64,000 nt of DNA from JAXMAR01 sp046350295 (GTDB taxonomy: Bacteria; Planctomycetota; Planctomycetia; Gemmatales; Gemmataceae). This document shows positions 56,119 to 64,000 of the stretch, one piece after another (positions within the stretch are counted from its first letter, which is position 1; each line of letters starts with the position of its first letter). The position numbers and the translations under genes are program-made. The notes beneath the pieces were generated by a model, which saw only the letters and a program-made list of their open reading frames with translations, had not been told where the DNA came from and did not search any database. Where the stretch lies: contig JAXMAR010000038.1 in the NCBI GenBank assembly GCA_046350295.1, forward strand, positions 16,160 to 80,159, read 5' to 3'.

Positions 56119-57767
56119 TCACACGGCAATACGCTTCGGCTCGGGCTTCACCTTCGCGGGAGCGACTTTAGTCGCCTCGCTGATGCGGACGACGCCATCC
56201 TTCCGGTGGCCGTTGGCGGAGGGGACGTAGACGTCCTTGCTCGTCCAGGGGTTCCATTGCAGCTCCTCGGCGTGGACCTTGGAGAAGTGCATGTACATGC
56301 CGAGGAAGATGGACATCTGGCCGATGAGGCGCGGCGAGTGGCGGAAGGTTTTCCAGAGGGCGTTCCAGAAGAACTTTCGGGCGCCGGAGCCCTGCCACCA
56401 GTAATGGGCGATCAGCTTGAACATGATACCGAAGTTGTGCCAGGCGAAGCGCTCAGGCTTGAACGTGACGTTGCTGAAGCGCGACAGGTTACCGAGGAGA
56501 CGCTCGGCGAAGGCGTCCGGATGGTAGAGGCGGCGGAAAAGGTCCTTCTGGCCGCGCAGCAACTCTTCCTGCGTCATCTTGAGCGGGCGGAAGTTGGTGC
56601 CGCCGCTGGTGCCGTTGTACACCTCCCCCTGCTTGTCATCGAGCAGCCGGCCCTCGGCCTTGAGGCGCTTGTAGAGCGGCGTCTTGGGGACGGCGATCAG
56701 GACGTTGGACATCACGATCGGGATCTGTGCGGCTTGCAGGAACTCGAATTGCTCGTCGAAGATGCTCGCGTCGTCGTTGTCGAAGCCGACGATCATGCCG
56801 GCGGAGATGAAGAGGTTGTAGGACTGGATCTTGTGGATGGCTTCGACGAGATCGATGCGCTCGTTCTGCATCTTCTTGGTCTCGGCGAGGCTGGACTTGC
56901 GCGGCGACTCGATGCCGAGGAAGACGGAGTTGAAGTTGGCGTCGCGCAAAAGGCCGAGCAACTCCTCGTCGCGGGCCATGTCGACGGAGGTCTGCGTGTA
57001 GAAGGACATGGGGTGCTGCCGCTTGTTGTTCCACTCGGCGACGCCGCGCAGCAATCCTTGGCGTAGGCGCGGTTGCCGACGAAGTTGTCGTCGGCGAAGA
57101 AGACCTGATAGGTGCCGGTGGGCTCAGGCTCTTGATCTCCTGGATGATGCTCGATGGTCTTGCAGCGCATCTTGCGGCCGTACATAACGATGATGTCGCA
57201 GAACTCGCAGGTGAAGGGGCAGCCGCGGCTGCACTGAACGATGCCGTGGGCGTACTTTTTCTTGAGGATGTCGACGCGCGGCGGCGGCGAGTCGGGCAGG
57301 TGGATCTTCTCTTCCTCGTAGTAGCGGTCGGCGTGATTGCCGGCGCAGTAGTCATCGAGGAAGCGCGGCCAGGTATATTCCGCTTCGCCTTCGAAGAGGA
57401 CGTCGCAATGGGGCCGGCAGTCCTGCGGGATGAGGTTCGCCATGGGGCCGCCCAGGACGACGAGCTTGCCCAGGGCGCGGAAGCGGTCGGCCATCTCGAA
57501 GACGTTGCGTTCCTGGAGGAGGTAGCCGGTGATGCAGATGATGTCGGCGTCGACGTTGAAGTCGACGGTCTCACCGGCGTTCTCGTCGCAGAGCGTGATG
57601 GGGAAGTCCTTGGGCGTGAGCCCGGCGAGCGTCAAGAGGCCGAGCGGCGGGAAGACGGCGCCGAAGGGCGTCATCGCCATGAAGTGTTCCAGGCCCCAGT
57701 AGGAGGGGGGGAACTTGGGTTGAATGAGATAGATGCGGGGTCGGCCTGACCGAATGTTCGTGCTCAT
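56119..57767 (-). CDS. B12-binding radical SAM protein (DUF4070-type); frameshifted
   Basis: From the ATG at 57767 the B12-binding N-terminus reads FMAMTPFGAVFPPLGLLTLAGL and LCDENAG. The radical SAM motif is CSRGCPFTCEFCD. The gene then changes frame: within 57057-57155 two compensating one-base shifts alter HHPGDQEPEPTGTYQ, which in the shifted frame reads as IIQEIKSL, and a third near 57057 loses the frame at VGNRAYAKD(LLRGVAEWN). The C-terminal half resumes normally (FYTQTSVDMARDEELLGLLRDANF, FLGIESPRKSSLAETKK) and has a DUF4070-like tail. Substrate unknown; base-call error is a good alternative to inactivation. Confidence 0.75.
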
Positions 57768-57985
57768 CCTGGCGCCTTGGGGCAAGCGAGGTTAGTTGGT
57801 AAAGATTGATACGGGGAAATCGACGTCCTTGTCCTGGACCGGGGGCGAGATGCGAGGCTGCGGTAGTCTACCCGGTGGCGCTCCATCAAGGGTGAGTCGG
57901 ACACCAAGTTACCATACGGCAACGTCGAGGCCTTTCCAACAGTAAACCATTGTTTTTTCGGCTTTTCCGGCGCTCCGCCTTTGGC

Positions 57986-58838
57986 CTATCCGCGCTTGCG
58001 ATCCTGGATTCCCGTTTCCGCGTTCCCGGGACCATCGAGACGGGTCAACTTCCCCTCGACAAATGCATAGCCCCGCGGCAGAAGGGCGATGAGGCTCAGA
58101 TGGGAGTCGAACGTGGCGCCGGTGTCGTCCTGGACGAGAACGTCCTCCCCGCGCGTTTCGAGGACACGGCACGGGTAGTAGGTGGCGCCGTGGGTCCAAT
58201 GCTCGGTGCGAGTAAAAAGGGGCAAGGCCCGGTTTCAAGTCGAGCGTTTGCACCAGCGAAGCGGGAACGAGGGACTGATCGCCGTTGGCGAAGTCGACGC
58301 CGACGCACGGGAAGTCGTAAAGGTCGTGAACGACGCCCGGCAGCCATAGGGGCAATGCGGACTTGTAGGCGCTCGGCTGGTAGGCGAGCACGTGGTCGCC
58401 GCGGTTCCACGGAACGGCGACCGGCTCGGCATAGATGCGCAGCTCCGACAGGAAGTAGGTGTTGGCGAAATCGCCGAATTGCGCTTGCACCTCGACCGCA
58501 TTCGGGAAGAAGCGGAGAATGCGCGCCGCCCAGCCCCCCAGCAGCCCGTGGCCATGGCGGATGAAGACGAGGTCGCGTTCCTTCAGATCGAAGACCACGG
58601 TATCCGCCGGGTCGAGGGCGGCCTCCTCCATGTCGTCGAAGAGGACCGTGACGCCGAAGGCGCTGACGGCCGAGACGGTGGCGGGATCCCAGAACTGAAA
58701 ATCGCGGCGTGCGAAGACGCGATCGCCGAACGAGCCCTCGTAGCGCGGCCGGTCCGGCGGGAAGGCGCGGCGCGGCTGGACCGCTTCGTCGAAGGGGCCG
58801 GGGAAATGTCGCTCGGGTTGGATGCGGTCGTCGTTCAT
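57986..58838 (-). CDS. Unknown protein, frameshifted near 58225
   Basis: From the ATG at 58838 the protein starts MNDDRIQPERHFPGPFDEAV and continues as a soluble beta-rich sequence (FGDRVFARRDFQFWDPATVSAVSAFGV, DTVVFDLKERDLVFI). Near 58225, in a C4T5-like run, the frame shifts by one base, after which the natural end reads LFTRTEHWTHGATYYPCRVLETRGEDVLVQDDTGATFDSHLSLI. Joined, it is about 284 residues. No family recognised. Confidence 0.6.
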
Positions 58839-58930
58839 GAAAAAAAACGGAGAACCGAGAACGGAGAATTGAAGCCACCAGAAACGCTCGTTGCCTCGGT
58901 TTTCGATTCCCCGCTGTTTTTCGGCGTCAC

Positions 58931-59344
58931 TCAAGGCAAAGCATAAAGGACCAGCACCGCCGCTGTCCAGCACAGAGCGACGACCAAACACAGTAGCCCG
59001 ATCAACGACAACACCATCGCCTTGCCGCACGTCCAGTAATAGAAGGGATCGAGACCTTCGGGCTTCGGGAAGAGCCAGGCGATACCCGCGAAGAAGACCA
59101 GGGCGCCGAGGCCGATGGGAAACACCGCCTGATGCAGAACAGGGACGCGCAGCTTGTCGAACGCGTAGGCGAGGCCGAGGAACCAAGGGACGAGATAGAG
59201 GGAGCCGAAGTGCACGGCCCGGATGTCCCGGAAATGCGGCCGCAACTTCTCCTTGAAGCCGAGGTCGAAGAACGTCCAGAGAACGCCGGTGACGGGGATC
59301 GCGATCAGGTGGACGGCGGCAAGGATGAAGTAGAGGGATTGCAT
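58931..59344 (-). CDS. Four-helix membrane protein of unknown function
   Basis: 137 residues from the ATG at 59344. Four membrane segments: LYFILAAVHLIAIPVTGVLWTFF, HFGSLYLVPWFLGLAYAF, VFPIGLGALVFFAGIAWLF and AMVLSLIGLLCLVVALCWTAAVLVL. The His in the first and third segments may hint at cofactor binding, but no known family fits well. It lies 68 bases downstream of the kinase gene's end on the same strand. Confidence 0.68.
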   Translation of the reverse strand: MQSLYFILAAVHLIAIPVTGVLWTFFDLGFKEKLRPHFRDIRAVHFGSLYLVPWFLGLAYAFDKLRVPVLHQAVFPIGLGALVFFAGIAWLFPKPEGLDPFYYWTCGKAMVLSLIGLLCLVVALCWTAAVLVLYALP

Positions 59345-59412
59345 GGAGGCGTGCTCACAGTTGCCGTGCCGGTCTCCGAGGCCGCCGTCCCTCCTTCGGC
59401 ACGAGCCGGCCT

Positions 59413-62400
59413 TCAATGGGCGACCGTGAGACGGAATTCGCCAACTTCCCTGTCCCGGTAGGTGGTGACGACAATGCGATAAGGGCCGGCGCTCGGCGCC
59501 AGGAAGCTAATGCGGGCGTTGCGCATGCCACCCCCATCGTCGTCCTGCGCCAGTGTCTTCCCCGCGGCGTCTTCGAGACGGAGATACGCGTCAAAGTCCA
59601 CGCTCTGGAGATCGATGCGGTACAGAACGCCTGCGGCCAGGTCGACCGTGTAGGTCCTGGAGAAACACTTCCGCCGTACACGGTCGAGCCCGTCCGTGCC
59701 GCCGAGTCGATCCTTCTTCTCGAACAGGATCTTGGTGGGTGGCGCGCGCGGCTTCACGCGGAGCTCGTACCGTCCGGTCTGTCCCGGCTCGAAGCTCGTG
59801 GCCACGATCCGGTAGGCCGCGCTTGTCGGACAACGCCAGACAATGCGGGCGTTCAAGCCGCCGCCGCTGTCGTCATCACTCACCAGCATGCGACCCGCGT
59901 CGTCCTCCAGGCGCAGAAAGGCGTCGAAGTCGGCGCTGACGAGATCGATCTGGTAAACAACGCCAGCTTCGAGAGCGACATGGTAGACGTGATGATAGTT
60001 CCTGCGGTTGAGCGGATCCGCCGCGTCCTCATGCCTGAGCTGGTCGTGGACTGTTCCTCCGACGGTGAGGCGCCGCCGTATGCCGCTGGCGCGGTCGACC
60101 TCCTGGCGCAAGACACAGCCGGTCAGGACGGGCCAGGGCGCCGCCGCAGGCGCGGCCAGGCCAATGGTCGCGGCATGGCGCCTGGCCTCCTGGTCGAGAA
60201 GCCCGGGCAGCATCGTCTTCAGACGCAGGATCTCCTCCCGGTGGGATTTCGCGACAAGGGGCGATTTGTCGACAATCTCCACGGCGCCATCCACGACGCG
60301 CGCGGCTTCCGAGCACCATTGCAGGCGGATCAGCGCCCCCGCCAGACGCAGGCTGAGCAGCGCCGCGTCGTCGGCGGTGGCGCCGCGCTGGCGCGGCGCC
60401 TCGGCCAGCGCCGCGTGCCACAGTTCGATCGCTTCGCCGGGCCGGCTCTCCATGACCACAGTGGCGAGATCGGCAAGCGTGTGATGGAAGTTCCGGCACG
60501 CGCCCGGCGGCAGATGGCGCGCCATGTCCACCGCGCGTCGATACAGCTTCTCCGCCTCGTCGACTTTCTTGTGCGCGAACGCGAACTGCGCGAACTCGCG
60601 CAGGGTTTGCGCCAGAATCGGATGATGGGCCCCGCGCCGCTGCGTCTGCGAGTCCAGCGCCGCTTCGAAAATCCGACACGCCTCGGCGTAGCCCTTGCTC
60701 CGATTGACGAGCTCGGCATAGGGCGCCAGGGCGCGGAGCCAGAGCGGATGCTCCAGTCCCGCCCCACGCCGGCCGATCTCGAACGCCTGCGCGTAGTATC
60801 GCTCCGCGCTTGCCGGCCGTTTCGCGCCGTTCATCACCTCCGCTAACAGGCCATAGCCCCAGGCGATGTAGATGTGGTCGTCGCCCAGACGCGTCCGCGC
60901 CAGCTCGATTCCCTTGAGAAAATCCGCCTCGGCCTGGTCGACATTGCCAAGGGTCCACGCCATCAGGCCTTTTTGAGCGAGAGCCACCGCCGCCGCAATG
61001 CTCTCGTCGCCATGATAGCGGCGCAGCGCGGTCACCGTCTCCAGCATGAGGGGCAAGGCTTCGAGCCGTTTGCCGCGCTCGAACAACACGGCCGCCAGGC
61101 CGGATTTCGCTACCGCTACCTCGAAATGCTCATCCCCCAGGCGCCGCCGCCGCTCCGCCAGCACCTCGCGGAAGAGCGTTTCCGCTTCCGCGCTCTGGTC
61201 CTGCCACTGCAGCGCCCAGGCGAGATTGAAGCGGCAATGGCTGCGCACATCCTCGGCCCCCGGCAATCCCTCCGTCAGCAGCAACGCCTTGCGGAAGCAT
61301 TGTTCTCCCTTGACGATTTCCCCGTCCTGATGGTAGAGCCAGCCCAGCTCGTACCAGCTCGCGCCGACATCCACGTGCCGTTCGCCCAGCGTCTTGACGC
61401 GCGCGTCCAAGCCTTCCTTGAGCAGCGCCTCCGCCTGCGGCATGAAGCCCATGGTGCGGTAGACACTGCCGATCGTCGTCAACAGCGCGGCGCGAACTTC
61501 CGGGTCCCCCTTGAGCTCCGCGGCCGCCTTGCGCGCTCCCTGATCGAGAATCTCCTTGGCGGTCACCCTGGCCCCCCGCCCCCGATCCGGGCCAAAGGCG
61601 TAGCCCGTGAAGCCCATCGGATCCACCGACTCGAACAACCCGACCAGAAAGCCCGCCACGCGTTTGGCCCGCTCCGATTGCGTCCGCGCCCGCTCCGCCT
61701 CGAGGCTCGCCTTCTTTTCGTTCGCCAGGGCCAGTTTTGCCTTCGCGCTCGCCTCCGCCGCGCTCTTTCGCGCCGCCACCGCTGACCGGTCCGCTTCCTG
61801 ACGCGCCAGGTCCGCTGTCCAGGCCAGATACCAGCCGACGCTGAAGCCGCCAATCAACAACAGCGTGACCGCCGCCAGCAGCGCGGCCACCGCGCGATTT
61901 CGGCCGCACCAGCGCCAGGCCCGCTCGATTCGGCCCACCGGCCGCGCCGTGATCGGTTCGCCCGCCTGAAAACGCCGCAGGTCCTCCGCCAGCGCCGCCG
62001 CGGAGCCGTAGCGGCGGTCCGGAACCTTGTGGAGACACTTCAGGCAGATCGTCTCCAGATCGCGCGGGATCGCCGAATTCAGCTTGCGCGGGGCCACCGG
62101 CTCCTCGTTCCTGACCTGCAACACGGTCTCCACGACGCTGGCGCCTCGAAACGGCGGCCGGCCGGTCAGACATTCATAAAGAATGGCGCCCACGGCGTAG
62201 ATGTCGCACGGGGGACCAATCCTTTCCAGCCCGCCGCCCGCCTGCTCCGGCGCCATGTACGACGGCGTCCCCATCACCGCCCCTGAGGCCGTCAAGCCGT
62301 TCGCTTGCGTGGGCGCCTCGGTGGGGTCGAGCGTCTTGGCCAGGCCGAAATCCGCGATCTTCGGCGCCCCCGCGGAGGTCAAGAGCACATTACCCGGCTT

Positions 62401-63171
62401 GAGATCGCGGTGCACAACCCCCTTCTCGTGCGCCAGCTGCACGGCCCGCGCCAGCTTCTCCACCAGCGTCGCCGCGTCCCGGGGCGGCAACGGCGTGCCG
62501 GCCAGCCGGTCCTTGAGCGTGCCCCCATCGCAATACTCCATGCTGAAGAAGGGCCGTCCCTCGTGTTCGCCGACTTCGTGAATCTGCACGATGTTGGGAT
62601 GCTGCAGACGCGCCACCGCCTCGGCCTCGGCGCGGAAGCGCGCCAGCTCCTGGGCTCCGGCATGACCTCCCGCGAGGACCATCTTGACCGCCACCACCCG
62701 CTTGAGCTTCAGGTGCTGCGCCTTGTACACAACGCCCATGCCACCGCGACCGAGCACACCCAGAATTTCGTGCCCCGGCGCCTGCGGCAGCGCCTGGGCA
62801 ACGGAACGCCTGGTCGCGATGGTCTCGAAGGTGGGACTCAGGAACGAGGACATCTCCGCCAGCGCCTCGATCTGCCGACGCAGGGGCGCCGCCAGCTCGG
62901 GACAATCCCGGCACAGCTCGTCCACGTCGACATCGCGCCCCTGGACGCGCAGCTCCTCCCAGCGCGTGAGCAAGCCGGAAAGTTGCTGCACGGACCGGGA
63001 AAAGCTGGCCGTGCTGGGCGGCGCGCCCAGGACCGTGTCGCTGTCGCGCGGCACTTCGGCGCTGCGGAGCGGCAGGGACTGGTGACAGCCGGGACAGGAA
63101 ACGGGATCAGACGCCTCGATGGCATCCCAGCGCGCCTGACAGTGCGGGCAAACCAGGTGGAAACGGGACAT
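59413..63171 (-). CDS. Giant membrane Ser/Thr protein kinase with zinc ribbon, TPRs and PPC-like repeats
   Basis: 1252 residues from the ATG at 63171 with GGAGAAG upstream. An N-terminal zinc ribbon uses Cys8, Cys11, Cys26 and Cys29. The Hanks-type kinase begins with LGRGGMGVVYKA, Lys163 (AVKM), HRDLKPGNVLL at 254-264, DFG at 274-276 and PSYMAPEQAGG. One membrane segment follows (ALLAAVTLLLIGGFSVGWYLAW, about 475), then a coiled-coil Ala/Glu/Lys stretch, TPR-like repeats over about 400 residues, and two C-terminal PPC-like beta modules sharing IDLVSADFDAFLRLED / IDLQSVDFDAYLRLED. The outside part may sense a signal through the repeats. Confidence 0.92.
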   Translation of the reverse strand: MSRFHLVCPHCQARWDAIEASDPVSCPGCHQSLPLRSAEVPRDSDTVLGAPPSTASFSRSVQQLSGLLTRWEELRVQGRDVDVDELCRDCPELAAPLRRQIEALAEMSSFLSPTFETIATRRSVAQALPQAPGHEILGVLGRGGMGVVYKAQHLKLKRVVAVKMVLAGGHAGAQELARFRAEAEAVARLQHPNIVQIHEVGEHEGRPFFSMEYCDGGTLKDRLAGTPLPPRDAATLVEKLARAVQLAHEKGVVHRDLKPGNVLLTSAGAPKIADFGLAKTLDPTEAPTQANGLTASGAVMGTPSYMAPEQAGGGLERIGPPCDIYAVGAILYECLTGRPPFRGASVVETVLQVRNEEPVAPRKLNSAIPRDLETICLKCLHKVPDRRYGSAAALAEDLRRFQAGEPITARPVGRIERAWRWCGRNRAVAALLAAVTLLLIGGFSVGWYLAWTADLARQEADRSAVAARKSAAEASAKAKLALANEKKASLEAERARTQSERAKRVAGFLVGLFESVDPMGFTGYAFGPDRGRGARVTAKEILDQGARKAAAELKGDPEVRAALLTTIGSVYRTMGFMPQAEALLKEGLDARVKTLGERHVDVGASWYELGWLYHQDGEIVKGEQCFRKALLLTEGLPGAEDVRSHCRFNLAWALQWQDQSAEAETLFREVLAERRRRLGDEHFEVAVAKSGLAAVLFERGKRLEALPLMLETVTALRRYHGDESIAAAVALAQKGLMAWTLGNVDQAEADFLKGIELARTRLGDDHIYIAWGYGLLAEVMNGAKRPASAERYYAQAFEIGRRGAGLEHPLWLRALAPYAELVNRSKGYAEACRIFEAALDSQTQRRGAHHPILAQTLREFAQFAFAHKKVDEAEKLYRRAVDMARHLPPGACRNFHHTLADLATVVMESRPGEAIELWHAALAEAPRQRGATADDAALLSLRLAGALIRLQWCSEAARVVDGAVEIVDKSPLVAKSHREEILRLKTMLPGLLDQEARRHAATIGLAAPAAAPWPVLTGCVLRQEVDRASGIRRRLTVGGTVHDQLRHEDAADPLNRRNYHHVYHVALEAGVVYQIDLVSADFDAFLRLEDDAGRMLVSDDDSGGGLNARIVWRCPTSAAYRIVATSFEPGQTGRYELRVKPRAPPTKILFEKKDRLGGTDGLDRVRRKCFSRTYTVDLAAGVLYRIDLQSVDFDAYLRLEDAAGKTLAQDDDGGGMRNARISFLAPSAGPYRIVVTTYRDREVGEFRLTVAH

Positions 63172-63282
63172 GGGCTTCTCCCGGGCCGAATCCGGTTGTG
63201 CCGGCATTATCGGCGACGGGCGGCCCCGTTGCAAAGGGATTCGGCGACGAACCGTTTCGGCGGACGGCGCGGCGGCGCCGTT

Positions 63283-63537
63283 TCAATCCGGAGCAACTTC
63301 CGCCGCTTCGTCGCCCGATTCGACCGGACCGGCCTGGAGCGTCGCCTTGAACAGGAAGCCGGTCTCCGGCGAGCCGTCGCCTTCGTCGCGCGAGACATGC
63401 TCTGGCGCGGCTGCGACCGGAAAGGGAACAAGCGCCTGATGCAATCGGTATGCGAGGGGTGACATCACCGCCAAAAAAAGCAAGAGGTAGCAGAGGATGC
63501 TGACATTCGCGCCGAGTGTTCTGCGGTTGTCGCTCAT
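63283..63537 (-). CDS. Small single-pass membrane protein
   Basis: 84 residues from the ATG at 63537. One membrane helix (VSILCYLLLFLAVMSPLAYRL) follows a short charged N-terminus; the C-terminal 50 residues are Ala/Glu/Gly-rich and hydrophilic. It sits 111 bases upstream of the kinase gene on the same strand and might be co-transcribed. The ribosome site is weak, so this is a moderate call. Confidence 0.5.
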   Translation of the reverse strand: MSDNRRTLGANVSILCYLLLFLAVMSPLAYRLHQALVPFPVAAAPEHVSRDEGDGSPETGFLFKATLQAGPVESGDEAAEVAPD

Positions 63538-63636
63538 GTTCCACCACGAAAGGGTTGAATGGTTCCGGGGGACGTCCAGCCGCGCGGCTGCGGAAACGGA
63601 CGCTTCGTTTCCAGTCGTGCGCGTCGCTTGCAATCT

Positions 63637-64000
63637 TCAACATGACCAGCGAGCCGGAAAGCCGAAACCGGACAAGATTGTCGCCCGAACTCCGCGCTTT
63701 TGCGTCAGGAAGTCCCTTGGCGGCACAGGCGATAGAGAAGAGGAAACCGCAAACATGCGATAACGATCGCCCGAAAACCGGATGAGCCTTTTTTTCGGCT
63801 CATCCGGTTTTCGCGTGTTGTTTTCGTCGGTCGCCTCGCGCAGTCCCGTTACGGGTTCCTCTTCTCTGTTCTTGTGCAGCCAGGGAACCTCTCGATGCAG
63901 ACGAGCGCACAATTCAAGGGCGGCGTCATGGAGCGGCTTCTTGGTCGCTTTCGCCCAAAGGTCGAGCTGGTTTCCGGCGGCTCCGCACTTGAAGCAGCGC
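63637..64000 (-). CDS. CHC2 zinc-finger protein, C-terminal part (5' end outside window)
   Basis: The frame is open from the window edge (63999) to a stop at 63637. It starts within RCFKCGAAGNQLDLWAKATK, the second half of a CHC2-type zinc finger as found in DnaG primases and related DNA-associated proteins. LHDAALELCARLHREVPWL follows, then a hydrophilic tail. The N-terminal half of the finger lies outside the window. The frame runs through a perfect 17-bp hairpin at 63772-63813, so the true stop or the reason for the hairpin deserves checking. Confidence 0.65.
   Translation of the reverse strand, partial: RCFKCGAAGNQLDLWAKATKKPLHDAALELCARLHREVPWLHKNREEEPVTGLREATDENNTRKPDEPKKRLIRFSGDRYRMFAVSSSLSPVPPRDFLTQKRGVRATILSGFGFPARWSC
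63772..63813. repeat. Perfect 17-bp inverted repeat with T7C loop
   Basis: CGAAAACCGGATGAGCC (63772-63788) and its exact complement (63797-63813) flank TTTTTTTC. It lies inside the tail of the CHC2 zinc-finger frame. Confidence 0.8.

Overview
The window looks like chromosome of a high-GC planctomycete, most likely Gemmataceae or a close relative. The evidence is the combination of family signatures: a DUF1501 protein, a DUF1559 pilin-like protein, an LEPR-XLL secreted protease, a PEP-CTERM protein, two DUF6263 proteins, two DUF7689 proteins, DUF2330 and DUF4139 proteins, a planctomycete-style WD40 gene with a C-terminal HEAT-like tail, and a giant Ser/Thr kinase with TPR and PPC-like modules. 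Strand switches are frequent, operons are short, and convergent pairs usually have a strong hairpin between them.

Layout. 1-2.4 kb: the end of an IS630-type transposase runs into the 3' end of a DUF4139 gene. 3.0-7.8 kb: an envelope or exopolysaccharide-type cluster with a Wza-like lipoprotein, two small secreted proteins (one Cys-rich with an in-frame TGA), an ExeA-type ATPase and a BY-kinase-like ATPase that has lost the Walker A lysine. No glycosyltransferase is present. 7.8-12 kb: a DUF1501 three-gene minus-strand operon, one unknown gene and a two-gene DUF7689 module. 12-15.2 kb: a TPR metallopeptidase broken by a cluster of frameshifts, and a MazG-like protein. 15.3-19.1 kb: a membrane protein translationally coupled to an ABC ATPase, then a YcxB-like protein. 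19-27.6 kb: secreted or membrane proteins, including a second DUF7689 protein, a DUF6569 (ARPP-1) protein, a DUF1559 protein, an APC transporter with a coiled-coil insertion, a DUF2330 protein and a PEP-CTERM protein. 27.7-35 kb: a 1148-residue two-site metalloprotease, a decayed WD40 gene and a DUF6263 protein. 35-44.7 kb: MtaB tRNA methylthiotransferase, a STAS protein, a second DUF6263 protein, a NagB-like deaminase and a 1219-residue secreted carbohydrate-active-like protein. 45-48.2 kb: KorA/KorB 2-oxoacid:ferredoxin oxidoreductase. 48-54 kb: a decayed nucleotidyltransferase pair, a DUF1080 protein, an ArsB/NhaD-type transporter, a B3-like metallo-beta-lactamase and a secreted nitrilase-fold amidase. 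54-64 kb: a PP2C phosphatase, a DUF1905 protein, a B12/radical SAM protein and a second gene with frameshifts, a four-helix membrane protein, a large Ser/Thr kinase and the end of a CHC2 zinc-finger gene.

How the parts relate. Many products are exported, so the window is mostly envelope and extracellular biology plus a few central functions (KOR, MtaB, MazG). A Ser/Thr kinase, a PP2C phosphatase and a STAS protein suggest local phospho-signalling, though nothing in the sequence links them directly.

Most notable for follow-up: (1) the Cys-rich secreted gene that reads through an internal TGA to a stop followed at once by a terminator; (2) two DUF7689 paralogues whose mutual conservation (Cys, His, His) suggests a papain-like hydrolase, one of them paired with a small overlapping gene; (3) mirror-image short tandem repeats and three families of duplicated intergenic hairpins; (4) Gly-Phe-Asn repeats shared by two unrelated secreted proteins; (5) a coiled coil inserted into an amino-acid permease. 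Clusters of one-base frameshifts near 12.9, 32, 57.1 and 58.2 kb could be sequencing or assembly errors, so genes there are called as broken but possibly intact in the organism. I saw no tRNA, rRNA or CRISPR array.
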